DNA of 64,000 nt from the NCBI RefSeq assembly GCF_013179285.1, contig NZ_WVNW01000002.1:496001-560000 (forward strand). Direction: 5' to 3'. Shown piece by piece: positions 29,553 through 38,219 of this stretch. Position 1 is the stretch's first letter; each line of letters begins with the position of its first letter. The notes beneath the pieces were generated by a model, which was given only the letters and a program-made list of their open reading frames with translations, did no database searches and was not told the origin of the DNA. The DNA is from Roseobacter sp. HKCCD6576-2. GTDB taxonomy: Bacteria > Pseudomonadota > Alphaproteobacteria > Rhodobacterales > Rhodobacteraceae. Position numbers and translations under genes: made by a program.

Positions 29553-30938
29553 ATGCCCCCCGCCACCCGCGCCGATGCCATCACCCTCGCCCATGACGCC
29601 TTTGATGATGGCCGGTTTTTCAATGCCCTCGCCGAACTCGTCGCAATTCCATCCGACAGCGCCGCGCCCGGCGCCGGGCAGCATCTTACAGCATATCTCG
29701 ACACGATCATCGCCAAGCTCGATGTTCTAGGATTCAAAACCGAGGTCTTGACCGATCCCGAAAGCGGCTTGCCCTTTCTTTTGGCCGAGCGGATCGAAGA
29801 CCCCGCCCTGCCAACCATCCTCAGCTATGGCCATGGTGACACAGTGCCGGGCATGGAAGGGCGTTGGGATGCCGACCGCGACCCCTGGCAATTGACGGAT
29901 GCGGATGGGCTCTGGTTCGGACGGGGGGTGGCCGACAACAAGGGCCAACATCTGATCAATCTCTCCGCCATCTCCGCCGTGATCGCTGCGCGGGGGCATC
30001 TCGGTGTGAACTTAAAACTGATCCTTGAGATGGGCGAGGAAGCGGGATCTCCGGGCCTGGCTCGGTTATGCGCCGAAAACAAATCCCGCCTTGCCGCCGA
30101 TCTGCTTGTGGCGTCCGATGGGCCGCGCCTCAATGCGGATCACCCGACGCTGTTTCTCGGCGCACGTGGCGGACTTACGATGAAGCTGAGCATCCGCCGC
30201 CGGGTTGGCGGCCGTCATTCGGGCAATTTCGGCGGTGCGGTGGCCAATCCCGGGTTTGAGCTGGCCAACGCTTTGGCGAGCATTGTCGATGCTAATGGCT
30301 ATCTGAAGATTGAGGCTTGGAAACCAAATAACATCCCCGCCGCCGCCCGCGCGGCCCTGGCCGGGCTTGTGCCCGTGGGCGGTGAGGTCGATCAAGATTG
30401 GGGCGAGCCGGGGCTGACGCCTGCCGAGCGGGTTCACGCCTGGTCCTCGGCCGAGATTCTCGCTTTCACCTGCGGCACCCCGGAACAGCCGGTCAATGCG
30501 ATCCCGCCCGAGGCCCATGCCTGGCTCCAGTTGCGCTATGTCACCGGTGTTGACCCGGACGGCATCCTACCGGCCCTTCGCACCCATCTGGACGCGCACG
30601 GCTTTGCCCATGTGGAGATTACCCCGGAGGGCGGCGCGTTTCGGGCCAGCCAAACACCCGCCGATCACCCCGCGGTTGCGTTCGCGGCGCAATCGTTGCA
30701 GCAGACAACCGGTAAAGCGCCCGCCACCCTACCGTCGCTTGGCGGGTCGCTGCCCAATGACATCTTCACCGACATTCTGGGCCTGCCGACGATTTGGGTG
30801 CCACATTCCTATCCTGGCTGTTCGCAACATGCGCCGAATGAACATCTGCCGGCCGCCGTCCTGCGCGATGCACTTGGCATGATGACCGGCCTGTTCTGGG
30901 ATCTGGGCGCGGCGGATCGGTCCGCCTATCTACCCTAA
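29553..30938 (+). CDS. M20 family metallopeptidase
   Basis: A 461-residue cytosolic zinc peptidase resembling dipeptidases and carboxypeptidases. Metal and catalytic residues are in ILSYGHGDTVPG (His, Asp), GRGVADNKGQ (bridging Asp), LEMGEEAGSPGL (Glu-Glu) and PHSYPGCSQHAPNEHLP (C-terminal His); GRHSGNFGGAVANP is the dimerisation lid start. GGAG six bases before the ATG supports the start. The gene ends two bases before the facing holin gene. Confidence 0.9.
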   Translation: MPPATRADAITLAHDAFDDGRFFNALAELVAIPSDSAAPGAGQHLTAYLDTIIAKLDVLGFKTEVLTDPESGLPFLLAERIEDPALPTILSYGHGDTVPGMEGRWDADRDPWQLTDADGLWFGRGVADNKGQHLINLSAISAVIAARGHLGVNLKLILEMGEEAGSPGLARLCAENKSRLAADLLVASDGPRLNADHPTLFLGARGGLTMKLSIRRRVGGRHSGNFGGAVANPGFELANALASIVDANGYLKIEAWKPNNIPAAARAALAGLVPVGGEVDQDWGEPGLTPAERVHAWSSAEILAFTCGTPEQPVNAIPPEAHAWLQLRYVTGVDPDGILPALRTHLDAHGFAHVEITPEGGAFRASQTPADHPAVAFAAQSLQQTTGKAPATLPSLGGSLPNDIFTDILGLPTIWVPHSYPGCSQHAPNEHLPAAVLRDALGMMTGLFWDLGAADRSAYLP

Positions 30939-30939
30939 T

Positions 30940-31437
30940 TCACCGGGCGCGCCGCGCCACCTCGTTCCGCCAAGCCGAGAGCGCGGGATTGTCGTCGCGC
31001 GCCGGGCGTGGTTCGGGTGGCCGATTATCGGCGGGGGCATGCGGGCTGCGGAAGTAATACATCTCGCGCGCGCCGAAATAGAAACTGACGATCGCGCCCA
31101 GAAGCCACCAGAGGGGTTCGGGCACCTCCGCCAGCCCGACCATACGGCTGGCAAAACTGACCGGATCGACCATCGCATAGATGAAGAGCCCGAGGGTCCC
31201 TAGCGCCAACATCGGCCGCGGCATGCGGTTTAGTCCATTGACAAAACGGTCAAAAAGACCTGGCCGAACATATTGGAACTCTTCCGAATGGCTGTCCAAC
31301 GCGGCGCGATGCGCCTCGGCGCTCAGTTCCATACGACGGGTCGCCGAAGGCACGAACACCTCCGCGACGCCCTCCGCAGCCTCCCCCAAGGCGCGGGTCG
31401 CCGCCGCACCACCAATCACGCGATTGATCAATCCCAT
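30940..31437 (-). CDS. holin family protein, gene-transfer-agent-type
   Basis: A 165-residue membrane protein. A charged N-terminal part (ALGEAAEGVAEVFVPSATRR) precedes two transmembrane segments (PMLALGTLGLFIYAMVD and LWWLLGAIVSFYFGAREMYY) and a Pro/Arg-rich tail. This is the layout of the holin that works with the GH108 endolysin to release Rhodobacter gene transfer agent particles. Its start overlaps the end of the endolysin gene by ten bases, so the two are coupled. The assignment rests on arrangement and resemblance. Confidence 0.8.
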   Translation of the reverse strand: MGLINRVIGGAAATRALGEAAEGVAEVFVPSATRRMELSAEAHRAALDSHSEEFQYVRPGLFDRFVNGLNRMPRPMLALGTLGLFIYAMVDPVSFASRMVGLAEVPEPLWWLLGAIVSFYFGAREMYYFRSPHAPADNRPPEPRPARDDNPALSAWRNEVARRAR

Positions 31438-32039
31438 GCCGACACCCGGGCGTGATGTTCGGCATCGCTCAGATGGTAGCGGGGCGAGATGAACTCTTCG
31501 GCCCGCCGGATCCAGCCGCCTTTGCCCCCATCCCGGCGGCGGGCATACTTTCGGCTCGCTGGACGGTGATCCGCCAAACGGTAGTAATAGTTCCGCCGGG
31601 CGATCCCATAGGCATCGACCAGATGATCGGGCGCCTGCGTCTCAGCCGCGTGGGCCGCGCGGATTGTCTGCGGCCCAATCACCCCATCAACGATGATCTC
31701 GAGCCCCATATCCCGCAGCAACCGCTGCAAAAGCGTCACCGCATTGGCCCCGGCATTCACATACATATCGAACACGGTCGCGTGCAGCACGTCGGGCAGC
31801 TGGTCGATCGAGGGTCGTTCAAAGTAGTGCTCAATGAAAATCTCTTGCGCCTGCGCCCGGGTCAGCGCTTGGACGTCGGCCACCGACACCGTGCCGTCGC
31901 CGGTCAGATCGAGACCCAAGCGCCGCATCGTGTGGATCGTAACGCCAAAATTCGTCGCACCGCCGGGATCGTCGGGGTCATTCACAAAACCGCCTTCGCG
32001 GTCGAGGATTTCGGATGCAATTTGGTGAACCGACTGCAT
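31428..32039 (-). CDS. GH108 N-acetylmuramidase endolysin, gene-transfer-agent-type
   Basis: A 203-residue peptidoglycan hydrolase. The catalytic Glu15 is in EGGFVNDPDDPGGATNFGVT, the GH108 signature, and the C-terminal ~90 residues form the paired peptidoglycan-binding domain (VDGVIGPQTIRAAHAAE, AYGIARRNYYYRLA). There is no signal peptide, so export depends on the holin encoded next to it. An inverted repeat and a 95-bp gap separate it from ccmE, suggesting a promoter of its own. No structural phage gene is nearby. Confidence 0.9.
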   Translation of the reverse strand: MQSVHQIASEILDREGGFVNDPDDPGGATNFGVTIHTMRRLGLDLTGDGTVSVADVQALTRAQAQEIFIEHYFERPSIDQLPDVLHATVFDMYVNAGANAVTLLQRLLRDMGLEIIVDGVIGPQTIRAAHAAETQAPDHLVDAYGIARRNYYYRLADHRPASRKYARRRDGGKGGWIRRAEEFISPRYHLSDAEHHARVSAWD

Positions 32040-32054
32040 GGTTCGCCCTCCATG

Positions 32055-32072
32055 CTCAGTGGTTCAACTGAG
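32055..32072. promoter_or_regulatory. perfect 6-6-6 inverted repeat upstream of the lysis cassette
   Basis: CTCAGT-GGTTCA-ACTGAG lies 16 bases before the endolysin start, where a repressor could block expression. The cognate protein is unknown. Confidence 0.4.
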
Positions 32073-32134
32073 GGAAAGACTGTCGCAGAAAGGTAAAGAA
32101 AGGCTAAAGCCGCCGCCAAAAACCTTGGGGTATC

Positions 32135-32587
32135 TCAGCTTTCTTCAGGAAGGTAATGCATCCCATGCTCTTCCAACGCATCGATGACTTCGGCGGGCAT
32201 ATAGGTCTCATCATGGCGTGCCAGGATCTCGGTCGCCTGGAACACTCCGTCCACATAGGATCCGGTGCCAACCATCCCCTCGCCCTCGCCGAAGAGATCG
32301 GGCAACACGCCGGTATAGGCCACCGCCACGGATGCGCCGCCGTCGGTCACGTTAAAGGTGATGGTTTCGCCCTGGCCACGCACCAAGGTGCCATCCTCGA
32401 CCAAGCCGCCGATGCGGAACACCTCGGTCGGCGGTGGCGGGGCCGCCACGATATCCGATGGCGGGCGGAAGAAGTTGATGCCATCGCGGAAGCCATAACC
32501 GATCAACGCGGCAGCACCGGCCAGACACACAATCGCCAGCATGATCACTTGAATCCGGCGCTGTTTCTTTAGGCCTCGCATGGCCAC
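32135..32587 (-). CDS. ccmE: cytochrome c maturation heme chaperone CcmE
   Basis: A 150-residue periplasmic protein anchored by one N-terminal helix (IQVIMLAIVCLAGAAALIGYG). It carries heme covalently on His125 in LARHDETYMP, with Tyr129 as the second conserved residue, and passes it to CcmF/H for attachment to c-type cytochromes. The OB-fold core reads FRIGGLVEDGTLVRG. It is separated from other ccm genes, as is common in alphaproteobacteria, and starts seven bases after argC. Confidence 0.95.
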   Translation of the reverse strand: MAMRGLKKQRRIQVIMLAIVCLAGAAALIGYGFRDGINFFRPPSDIVAAPPPPTEVFRIGGLVEDGTLVRGQGETITFNVTDGGASVAVAYTGVLPDLFGEGEGMVGTGSYVDGVFQATEILARHDETYMPAEVIDALEEHGMHYLPEES

Positions 32588-32594
32588 CTCCTCT

Positions 32595-33623
32595 TTACGG
32601 AAAGAGCGGTGCCATGGTCAGCCCCGTCGTCTCCGCGATCCCCAGCATCAGGTTGGCGTTTTGCAACGCCTGGCCAGAGGACCCTTTGGTCAGATTATCC
32701 AGCGCCACAAAAACTTGCGCGCGCCCATCTCGCCGGTCCGCCGCCACACCGACATGCACATAATTGGACCCGCGCACGTCATGTGTCGAGGGGGCTGCGC
32801 CAAAAGGCAGCACCTGGATGAATGGTTCCGTTGCGTAGGCCTGGCTGAGCGCCTCATAGACCGCCTGCCCATCGCCTTTGACATAGACGGTTGCGAGGAT
32901 GCCCCGGTTCATCGGCGCAAGATGTGGCGTGAATTGAACCTGCACGGGCCGACCGGCCAAGGCGCTGAATTCCTGGTCAAATTCACCCAAATGCCGATGG
33001 GTGCCGCCAATTGCATAGGCATTCGCGCCTTCCGACAGCTCCGCATGCAGCAGGTTTTCTTTGAGGCTCCGCCCTGCCCCGGAAACGCCGGTGATCAGAT
33101 TGATGATGATCTCATCGGGGTCGATCACACCGGCCTTGAGCAGCGGCACCAACGCATATTGCCCGGTCGCCGCATTGCAGCCCGTGCCCGCGACCAGCCG
33201 CGCCGTCTTGATCTGATCCCGATAGAATTCGGTCAGGCCATAGACAGCCTCTGCCTGTAGCTCGGGCGCATCATGCTGTTTGCCATACCATTTTTGATAG
33301 GCCTCCGGATCACGGAGCCTGAAATCCGCGGAGAGATCGATGACTTTAAGATCGTCCGGCAAAGTTTTGATAACATTCTGCGATGTGGCATGCGGTAGCG
33401 CGCAGAACGCCAGATCGATGGCAGAGAAATCCACCTCATCGATCTTCTGCAGCACAGGTAGGTCCAGATGCCGCAAGAACGGGAACACATCGCCCATAGC
33501 CATCCCGGCTTTGCGATCCCCAGTCAGCGCGGCAATGCGCAGCTCGGGATGGGTCGAGATCAGCCGAACAAGCTCTGCGCCGGTATAGCCGGAGGCGCCG
33601 AGAATGGCGATGGAATGGGTCAT
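32595..33623 (-). CDS. argC: N-acetyl-gamma-glutamyl-phosphate reductase
   Basis: A 342-residue NADPH-dependent reductase of arginine synthesis. The Rossmann motif is [31 protein letters not shown] and the catalytic Cys follow. The usual PGCYP around the nucleophile here reads TGCNAATGQ, a variant, with Cys position retained. VSGAGRS and GTHRHLGE are intact, so the enzyme should be active. It heads the argC-ccmE pair and is preceded by an inverted repeat. Confidence 0.94.
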   Translation of the reverse strand: MTHSIAILGASGYTGAELVRLISTHPELRIAALTGDRKAGMAMGDVFPFLRHLDLPVLQKIDEVDFSAIDLAFCALPHATSQNVIKTLPDDLKVIDLSADFRLRDPEAYQKWYGKQHDAPELQAEAVYGLTEFYRDQIKTARLVAGTGCNAATGQYALVPLLKAGVIDPDEIIINLITGVSGAGRSLKENLLHAELSEGANAYAIGGTHRHLGEFDQEFSALAGRPVQVQFTPHLAPMNRGILATVYVKGDGQAVYEALSQAYATEPFIQVLPFGAAPSTHDVRGSNYVHVGVAADRRDGRAQVFVALDNLTKGSSGQALQNANLMLGIAETTGLTMAPLFP

Positions 33624-33642
33624 GGATTTGGCCTCGTGATGG

Positions 33643-33658
33643 TACTCCGCGGGGAGTA
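33643..33658. promoter_or_regulatory. inverted repeat upstream of argC
   Basis: TACTCC-gcgg-GGAGTA, 20 bases before the argC start. The position suits an operator or an mRNA hairpin at the 5' end; it does not match an ArgR box that I can recognise. Confidence 0.3.
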
Positions 33659-33729
33659 TGCCAATTCGGAAGTGGGATCAAATCAGGATCACTACTGACC
33701 CTCTGGCCGGTCTGATGGAACGCTGGCTG

Positions 33730-34545
33730 CTAGGCCGCCGCATCGAATGAGATCGAGCGTCGCAGGAACTGAACCGCCTTCGCCCCCACCCGCTTTGGGT
33801 CCCCGGTCGTCAGAAACTTGGCCTCGGTCCCGGCGCCCAGTTTGTCGGGATGTCGCTCCAAGTAATCGGCAAGACTTTCGGCCACCAAATCGGCTTGCGA
33901 ATAGACGGCCACATCGGCGCCAAGTGCATCGCGGAACACGTCCTCCAGGATCGGATAATGGGTGCAGCCAAGAATGGCGGCCTCCGGCTTCGGCATCCGC
34001 CGTTGCAACGCTTCCACATGGCTTCGCACCAGGGCTTCGGCAAGGATCATATCGCCATCTTCGATCGCGTCGACCACACCACCACAAGGTTGAGCTTCGA
34101 CGTCTACGCCTATGGCGCGAAACGCCAATTCCCGCTGAAAGGCACGGCTCGACACCGTTGCGGGGGTTGCAAAAAGTGCCACATGTTTCACGGCAACCTC
34201 GCGTGGTGGGGAGTTGTCGCCCCAATTCCGCTCAGTCAGCGCTTCGATCAGCGGCACAAACACCCCCAAGACGCGCTTGTCTTCTGGCACCCAGCCCTCT
34301 TGCATCCGGCGCAAGGCCGCCGCGGACGCCGTATTGCAGGCCAAGATCACCAGATCACACCCGGCGTCGAAGAGCTGCTGCACCCCGGCCGTGGTCAACT
34401 CATAGACGTCATCGGCATCGCGCACCCCATAGGGCGTATGCGCATTGTCACCGAAATACACAAACGGCACCTCAGGCAGGCGCTTGCTTACCGCATCCAG
34501 CACGGTCAATCCGCCCAACCCGCTGTCAAAAATTCCGACGGCCAT
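33730..34545 (-). CDS. murI: glutamate racemase
   Basis: A 271-residue cofactor-independent racemase that supplies D-glutamate for peptidoglycan. [19 protein letters not shown] begins the protein; both catalytic cysteines are visible in [12 protein letters not shown] and LGCTHYPIL. The start at 34545 was chosen over one 18 codons upstream because it has GAGG five bases before it and avoids overlap with the preceding acyltransferase gene, which ends at 34553. Confidence 0.95.
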   Translation of the reverse strand: MAVGIFDSGLGGLTVLDAVSKRLPEVPFVYFGDNAHTPYGVRDADDVYELTTAGVQQLFDAGCDLVILACNTASAAALRRMQEGWVPEDKRVLGVFVPLIEALTERNWGDNSPPREVAVKHVALFATPATVSSRAFQRELAFRAIGVDVEAQPCGGVVDAIEDGDMILAEALVRSHVEALQRRMPKPEAAILGCTHYPILEDVFRDALGADVAVYSQADLVAESLADYLERHPDKLGAGTEAKFLTTGDPKRVGAKAVQFLRRSISFDAAA

Positions 34546-34552
34546 CTGCGCC

Positions 34553-35467
34553 TCAATACCTTTCCCGGGGCCCGTCCCGGTGCTTGTCTTCGAACTCAAA
34601 CCCGATCTCGCTTGGGTTCAGCGGATCCGGGCTTAACCCATAGGTTGCTTCGCGCAGGAAATCCATCATTGCGCGGGTATCTTTTGCATATGGTTCGAGA
34701 TCGGCGCGCGGGATCGGCTCCCCAATCACCACTTTCACCGGCGAGTTGATCCGCGCGCGGAACTCTTTGATCAGCATCCCCATACGCAATGTCGAGTGCA
34801 GATGGCTCATTAGTTGAAACAAGCGTGAGTTATGGCCATCGAAATAGATCGGCACGACTGTGGCTTCGGATTTCGCGATCATCCGCGCCGTGAAGCCACG
34901 CCAGTTCGGGTCCATCGGGCGGCCAAACGGCTTATTCGCGGTTGAGACCGTCCCGCCGGGGAAAATCCCGATAATCCCGCCATCGGCCAAGTAGCGCAGG
35001 GCATCTTTCCGGGTTTGAATATTGAGCTGCACCGCCTCTTTTGTCTCGTCGAAGGAGATCGGCAAAATGATCCGGTCCAGATCTTCCGCTTTGCGAAACA
35101 CGCGATGAGCCAGAATGCGGAAGTCGCCCCGCGCCTTGCTGAGGATATGGCCCATCATCAGCCCGTCGAGAATGCCATATGGGTGGTTTGCAATCGCCAC
35201 GACGGGCCCCTCGGCAGGGATGTTCGAGAGGCTGCCGCCGGTTATCTCCAGCTCCAACCCATAGCGCTCGACCATCACCTCCCAGAAATCACGGCCCTGA
35301 CGCACATCCTCATCATAGCCGTCGGCCAGCTTGATCAGGCCAAGGCGCCCGGTCGCGTTTTCCAGAACCCGGATCATCGCCCGCCCACCACGCGAGGCGG
35401 CGGAGGAGGCATAGCTGATCTCGCGTGCCACCTGTCTCTTTTCCGATGATCGTTGCCGTCCGGTCAT
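34553..35467 (-). CDS. lysophospholipid acyltransferase (LPLAT) family protein
   Basis: A 304-residue predicted acyltransferase from [10 protein letters not shown]; upstream reading to 35797 would enter speB and has shadow-like composition. The acceptor-site box is [10 protein letters not shown] (His95, Asp101, one residue longer than the classical HX4D) and the phosphate-binding motif is GIFPGGTVS. No strong transmembrane helix is present, so it may be peripheral. Related proteins act in ornithine-lipid or phospholipid acylation; the precise substrate is not determined. It lies seven bases before murI. Confidence 0.82.
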   Translation of the reverse strand: MTGRQRSSEKRQVAREISYASSAASRGGRAMIRVLENATGRLGLIKLADGYDEDVRQGRDFWEVMVERYGLELEITGGSLSNIPAEGPVVAIANHPYGILDGLMMGHILSKARGDFRILAHRVFRKAEDLDRIILPISFDETKEAVQLNIQTRKDALRYLADGGIIGIFPGGTVSTANKPFGRPMDPNWRGFTARMIAKSEATVVPIYFDGHNSRLFQLMSHLHSTLRMGMLIKEFRARINSPVKVVIGEPIPRADLEPYAKDTRAMMDFLREATYGLSPDPLNPSEIGFEFEDKHRDGPRERY

Positions 35468-35564
35468 GATGCCGTCGCGTCCGATGGAGTCCCTGCATTC
35501 GGCATAGGCCCCCTCGGCGATTCTTTCTAGTAGGCTCGCCCAGGTTTGAACGCCACCCGTGTCT

Positions 35565-36530
35565 TCAGCGCCGGGTCCACCCCCAAAGGCATAGGAGCTC
35601 CATCGCGACATGCGCCGCGGCAACCGCCGTGATCCCGCCGGCGTCATAAGGCGGCGACACCTCGACCACATCGCCGCCGACCAAGTTGATCCCGGCCAGA
35701 TCACGCAGGAAAATCGCCGCTTGGCCCGCACTGAGGCCGCCCCAAACCGGCGTTCCGGTCCCCGGGGCAAAAGCCGGGTCCAATCCATCAATATCAAAGC
35801 TCAGATAGACCGGGGCATCGTCCACCACGGCGCGCACCCGCTCGGCGATGGCCGAAGGCCCGCGTTCATGCACTTGCCGCGCGTCGATAATCTCGATCCC
35901 CAGATTGTCCTCAACCACCGTACGGATGCCCACATGGACCGAGCGCGCCACATCGATCAGCCCCTCTTTCACCGCGGTGTAGCAGAAGGTCCCATGGTCA
36001 ATCCGCGTTTTGGAGTCGAACTCCGGCCAGGTATCGGTATGCGCATCCACCTGGATCAATGCCAGCGGTCCATGTTTCGCTGCATGGGCGCGCAGGATCG
36101 GCAAGGTGATCGAATGATCCCCACCAAGCGAGATGGCCGCCACATCGGCGGCCAAAATCCGCTCGATATGGGCCTGTAGCAACTCTGGGAAACTGCCAGT
36201 CTGGGCATAATCGAAGGCCAAATCGCCGTAATCGACGACGGCCAGCTCTTCCAGCGGCGAATACCCGTCCCAGCCATAAGGCGGGTCGAACGGCTGCAAA
36301 GACGACGCCTCTCGGATCGCACGCGGGCCAAGCCGTGTGCCGGAACGGTTGGTCACCGCCTGATCGAATGGCACGCCGGTGATCGCCACATCGACGCCGG
36401 TCAGGTCTTTGGTGTAGCGTCGACGCAGAAAACTAGGGATGCCGCCGAAAGCGTTTTCATGGGCCAGACCCTTCAGCCCCTCTCGGGTCAGCGCCAGATC
36501 CACTTGGGTTTTTGAGTCTTCCAATGCCAT
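35565..36530 (-). CDS. speB: agmatinase/arginase family ureohydrolase
   Basis: A 321-residue manganese enzyme removing urea from a guanidino compound, usually agmatine to putrescine. All metal motifs are present: SLGGDHSITLP, QVDAHTDTWPE and SFDIDGLDPAFAPGTGTP. The start MALEDSK has GGAGG eight bases upstream, while the longer upstream reading lacks one. The symbol is by family only; guanidinobutyrase or related activities are possible. It faces away from the flavin reductase gene. Confidence 0.88.
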   Translation of the reverse strand: MALEDSKTQVDLALTREGLKGLAHENAFGGIPSFLRRRYTKDLTGVDVAITGVPFDQAVTNRSGTRLGPRAIREASSLQPFDPPYGWDGYSPLEELAVVDYGDLAFDYAQTGSFPELLQAHIERILAADVAAISLGGDHSITLPILRAHAAKHGPLALIQVDAHTDTWPEFDSKTRIDHGTFCYTAVKEGLIDVARSVHVGIRTVVEDNLGIEIIDARQVHERGPSAIAERVRAVVDDAPVYLSFDIDGLDPAFAPGTGTPVWGGLSAGQAAIFLRDLAGINLVGGDVVEVSPPYDAGGITAVAAAHVAMELLCLWGWTRR

Positions 36531-36663
36531 GCCGCGCCCTCCGCTTTGCCACATCTGGCAGACGAGGCGGAAAAAACTCAAGCGCGAATAATGACACCCG
36601 TCCGCTTGCACCTATGTCTCAGCCGAGGCATGCAGGCGACTTAGGGACGGGCGGAGACGACAG

Positions 36664-37170
36664 ATGAGCGATACACCCACATTGCGCGACGATTTTATCG
36701 AAGGCATGAGCCGGGCCGCAGCCTCGGTCAGCGTGGTAACCACTGACGGGCCCGCCGGGCGCGCGGGTGTCACGGTCAGCGCGATGACGTCGATCTCGGC
36801 CGATGGTGAACGGCCGACGATGTTGGCCTGCGTAAATGCATCATCAAGCGCCCTGCCCTTGATCCTGGAAAATGGCTGTTTTTGCATCAATGTGCTGCGG
36901 ATCGATCAGAATGACGTGTCGGACGTGTTCTCCAGCCGCCTGCCCGCGCCCGGTGGCGACAAGTTCAACTGCACCAAGATCGAGGCGATGCCATCGGGTG
37001 CCCCGCGTTTGGTTGAGGCTCTGGTGAGCTTCGATTGCGTCTTGGTTTCTGCGGAAAAACACGGCACCCACCACATCTGCATCGGCGCGGTCGATAAGGT
37101 CGTGACTGCCCCAGAAGGCAGCCCGTTGCTATACGGCATGCGGCGATATCTTAGGGCCGAGAAGCACTAG
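36664..37170 (+). CDS. flavin reductase family (FMN-binding) protein
   Basis: A 168-residue split-barrel protein. Typical sequence is SVVTTDGPAGRAGVTVSAMTSISADGER (only in part: AGVTVSAMTSIS), then CVNASSSALPLILENGCFCINVL and HHICIGAVDKV. Such proteins supply reduced flavin to a monooxygenase. GGAG eight bases before the ATG marks the start. No monooxygenase gene is adjacent, so the partner is unknown. Confidence 0.88.
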   Translation: MSDTPTLRDDFIEGMSRAAASVSVVTTDGPAGRAGVTVSAMTSISADGERPTMLACVNASSSALPLILENGCFCINVLRIDQNDVSDVFSSRLPAPGGDKFNCTKIEAMPSGAPRLVEALVSFDCVLVSAEKHGTHHICIGAVDKVVTAPEGSPLLYGMRRYLRAEKH

Positions 37171-37207
37171 GCGAATAGCGGCTCTGAGCCGAAAGTCAGC
37201 TTTGTGT

Positions 37208-37235
37208 GCCCCCCGCCATGAGGACGGCGAGGGGC
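37208..37235 (-). terminator. possible terminator hairpin for the GNAT gene at 37243
   Basis: GCCCCtCGCC and GGCGgGGGGC on the minus strand form a ten-pair stem with one wobble and an eight-base loop, seven bases after the stop; only a weak downstream tract follows. Confidence 0.4.
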
Positions 37236-37242
37236 GTGAGTT

Positions 37243-37707
37243 TCAAAGGGCCTTACGGAAAACAACCTTGTCGTCACCGTCCGCCCAGAAGTCGCGGATG
37301 CGCGCCTCTTCTTCGTAACCATTTTGGGCATAGAACTTCCGTGTCAGCGCGAAGTCGTCGGAGCTGGATGTGTCCACGATCAAGATGCGTTGACCCCTGT
37401 CTTTCAAACGCTCTTCCGCCGCCTTGACCAAGGCCGCGCCGATGCGTTTGCCTTGCAGATCTGGGCGTACCGCAAGCGCGAGCATGTTCCAGGTGCCGTC
37501 AGCGAGGTCTTCCGGAACTGTGTAGCACAGGCCAACGGCCTCGCCGTCGCAAAGGCAGGTGAGCCAAAAGGCCTCTGTTTCGCCAGCCAAGGCAGGCGCC
37601 AGCATGTCCGGCAGCATCTCACTTGGGAAAAGCTCGGTCCCATCTAACACGGCTTGAAGCCCGGCAATATCGTCGGTTGAAGTGGCTTTGATGATTGGGT
37701 TTGTCAT
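37243..37707 (-). CDS. GNAT family N-acetyltransferase
   Basis: A 154-residue acetyltransferase. LALAVRPDLQGKRIGAALVKAAEERL is the acetyl-CoA loop region (RPDLQGKRIGAAL) and FYAQNGYEEEARIRDFWADG the C-terminal part. The substrate is not predictable. It converges with the flavin reductase gene and has a gene-free region upstream. Confidence 0.88.
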   Translation of the reverse strand: MTNPIIKATSTDDIAGLQAVLDGTELFPSEMLPDMLAPALAGETEAFWLTCLCDGEAVGLCYTVPEDLADGTWNMLALAVRPDLQGKRIGAALVKAAEERLKDRGQRILIVDTSSSDDFALTRKFYAQNGYEEEARIRDFWADGDDKVVFRKAL

Positions 37708-38219
37708 TGTTTGGATGTCCTTATCGGGTGTCGTATTCGGGGTTTACGGAACGAATGCCGCGCCGTGTGGCGCGTCGGGTCGTCCGCTTTCGGGTCGGAT
37801 GAGCCGCCTCTTTTTCAGGCGGTCAAAGGCCTTCAGCGAGCAATCAGCCAAGACATGGCCGCCGCGTCTGAAGCAGGAAACATCGCGCATATTGCCGTTC
37901 GTTATGCGTTCAAAGTGGATGGCTCCACCTTGCGTCAGAACGTGCAAAACACGCTGTTCGTATTTTTAGATATTCAATGGATTGTCTCTTGATCTTATGT
38001 CAGCCAAAAAGGCTTCCGGCACCGCGCGCGGAAGTCTTCTGGTTCAGGTTGGTCCAATCAGGTGGACCTTAGCGGCGGGCCGCAATCGTAGACATAAAAT
38101 CTCCATCGCTCTGCACAGTGCAGTACGTAAGGTCGGCATAGTGCCACGAATGGTTTCTGGCAAGCAGACGTTCTAGATATTTCAACAAAGAACCGTGAAG
38201 CCTGCTTCCAAAACCTCGA
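37708..38219. other. 512-bp stretch without a recognisable gene
   Basis: The stretch contains several short open frames on both strands, none with a good ribosome site or familiar protein. A short hairpin (CCGCCT-ctttttc-AGGCGG near 37804) is the only local structure. GC is slightly lower than in neighbours. It could hold a decayed gene or an RNA, but nothing firm is seen. Confidence 0.5.

Noticed and set aside
30940-32039. Prophage remnant
   Set aside because: Only holin and endolysin are present; there is no integrase, capsid, tail or attachment site, and neighbours are housekeeping genes, so a GTA-type cassette fits better.
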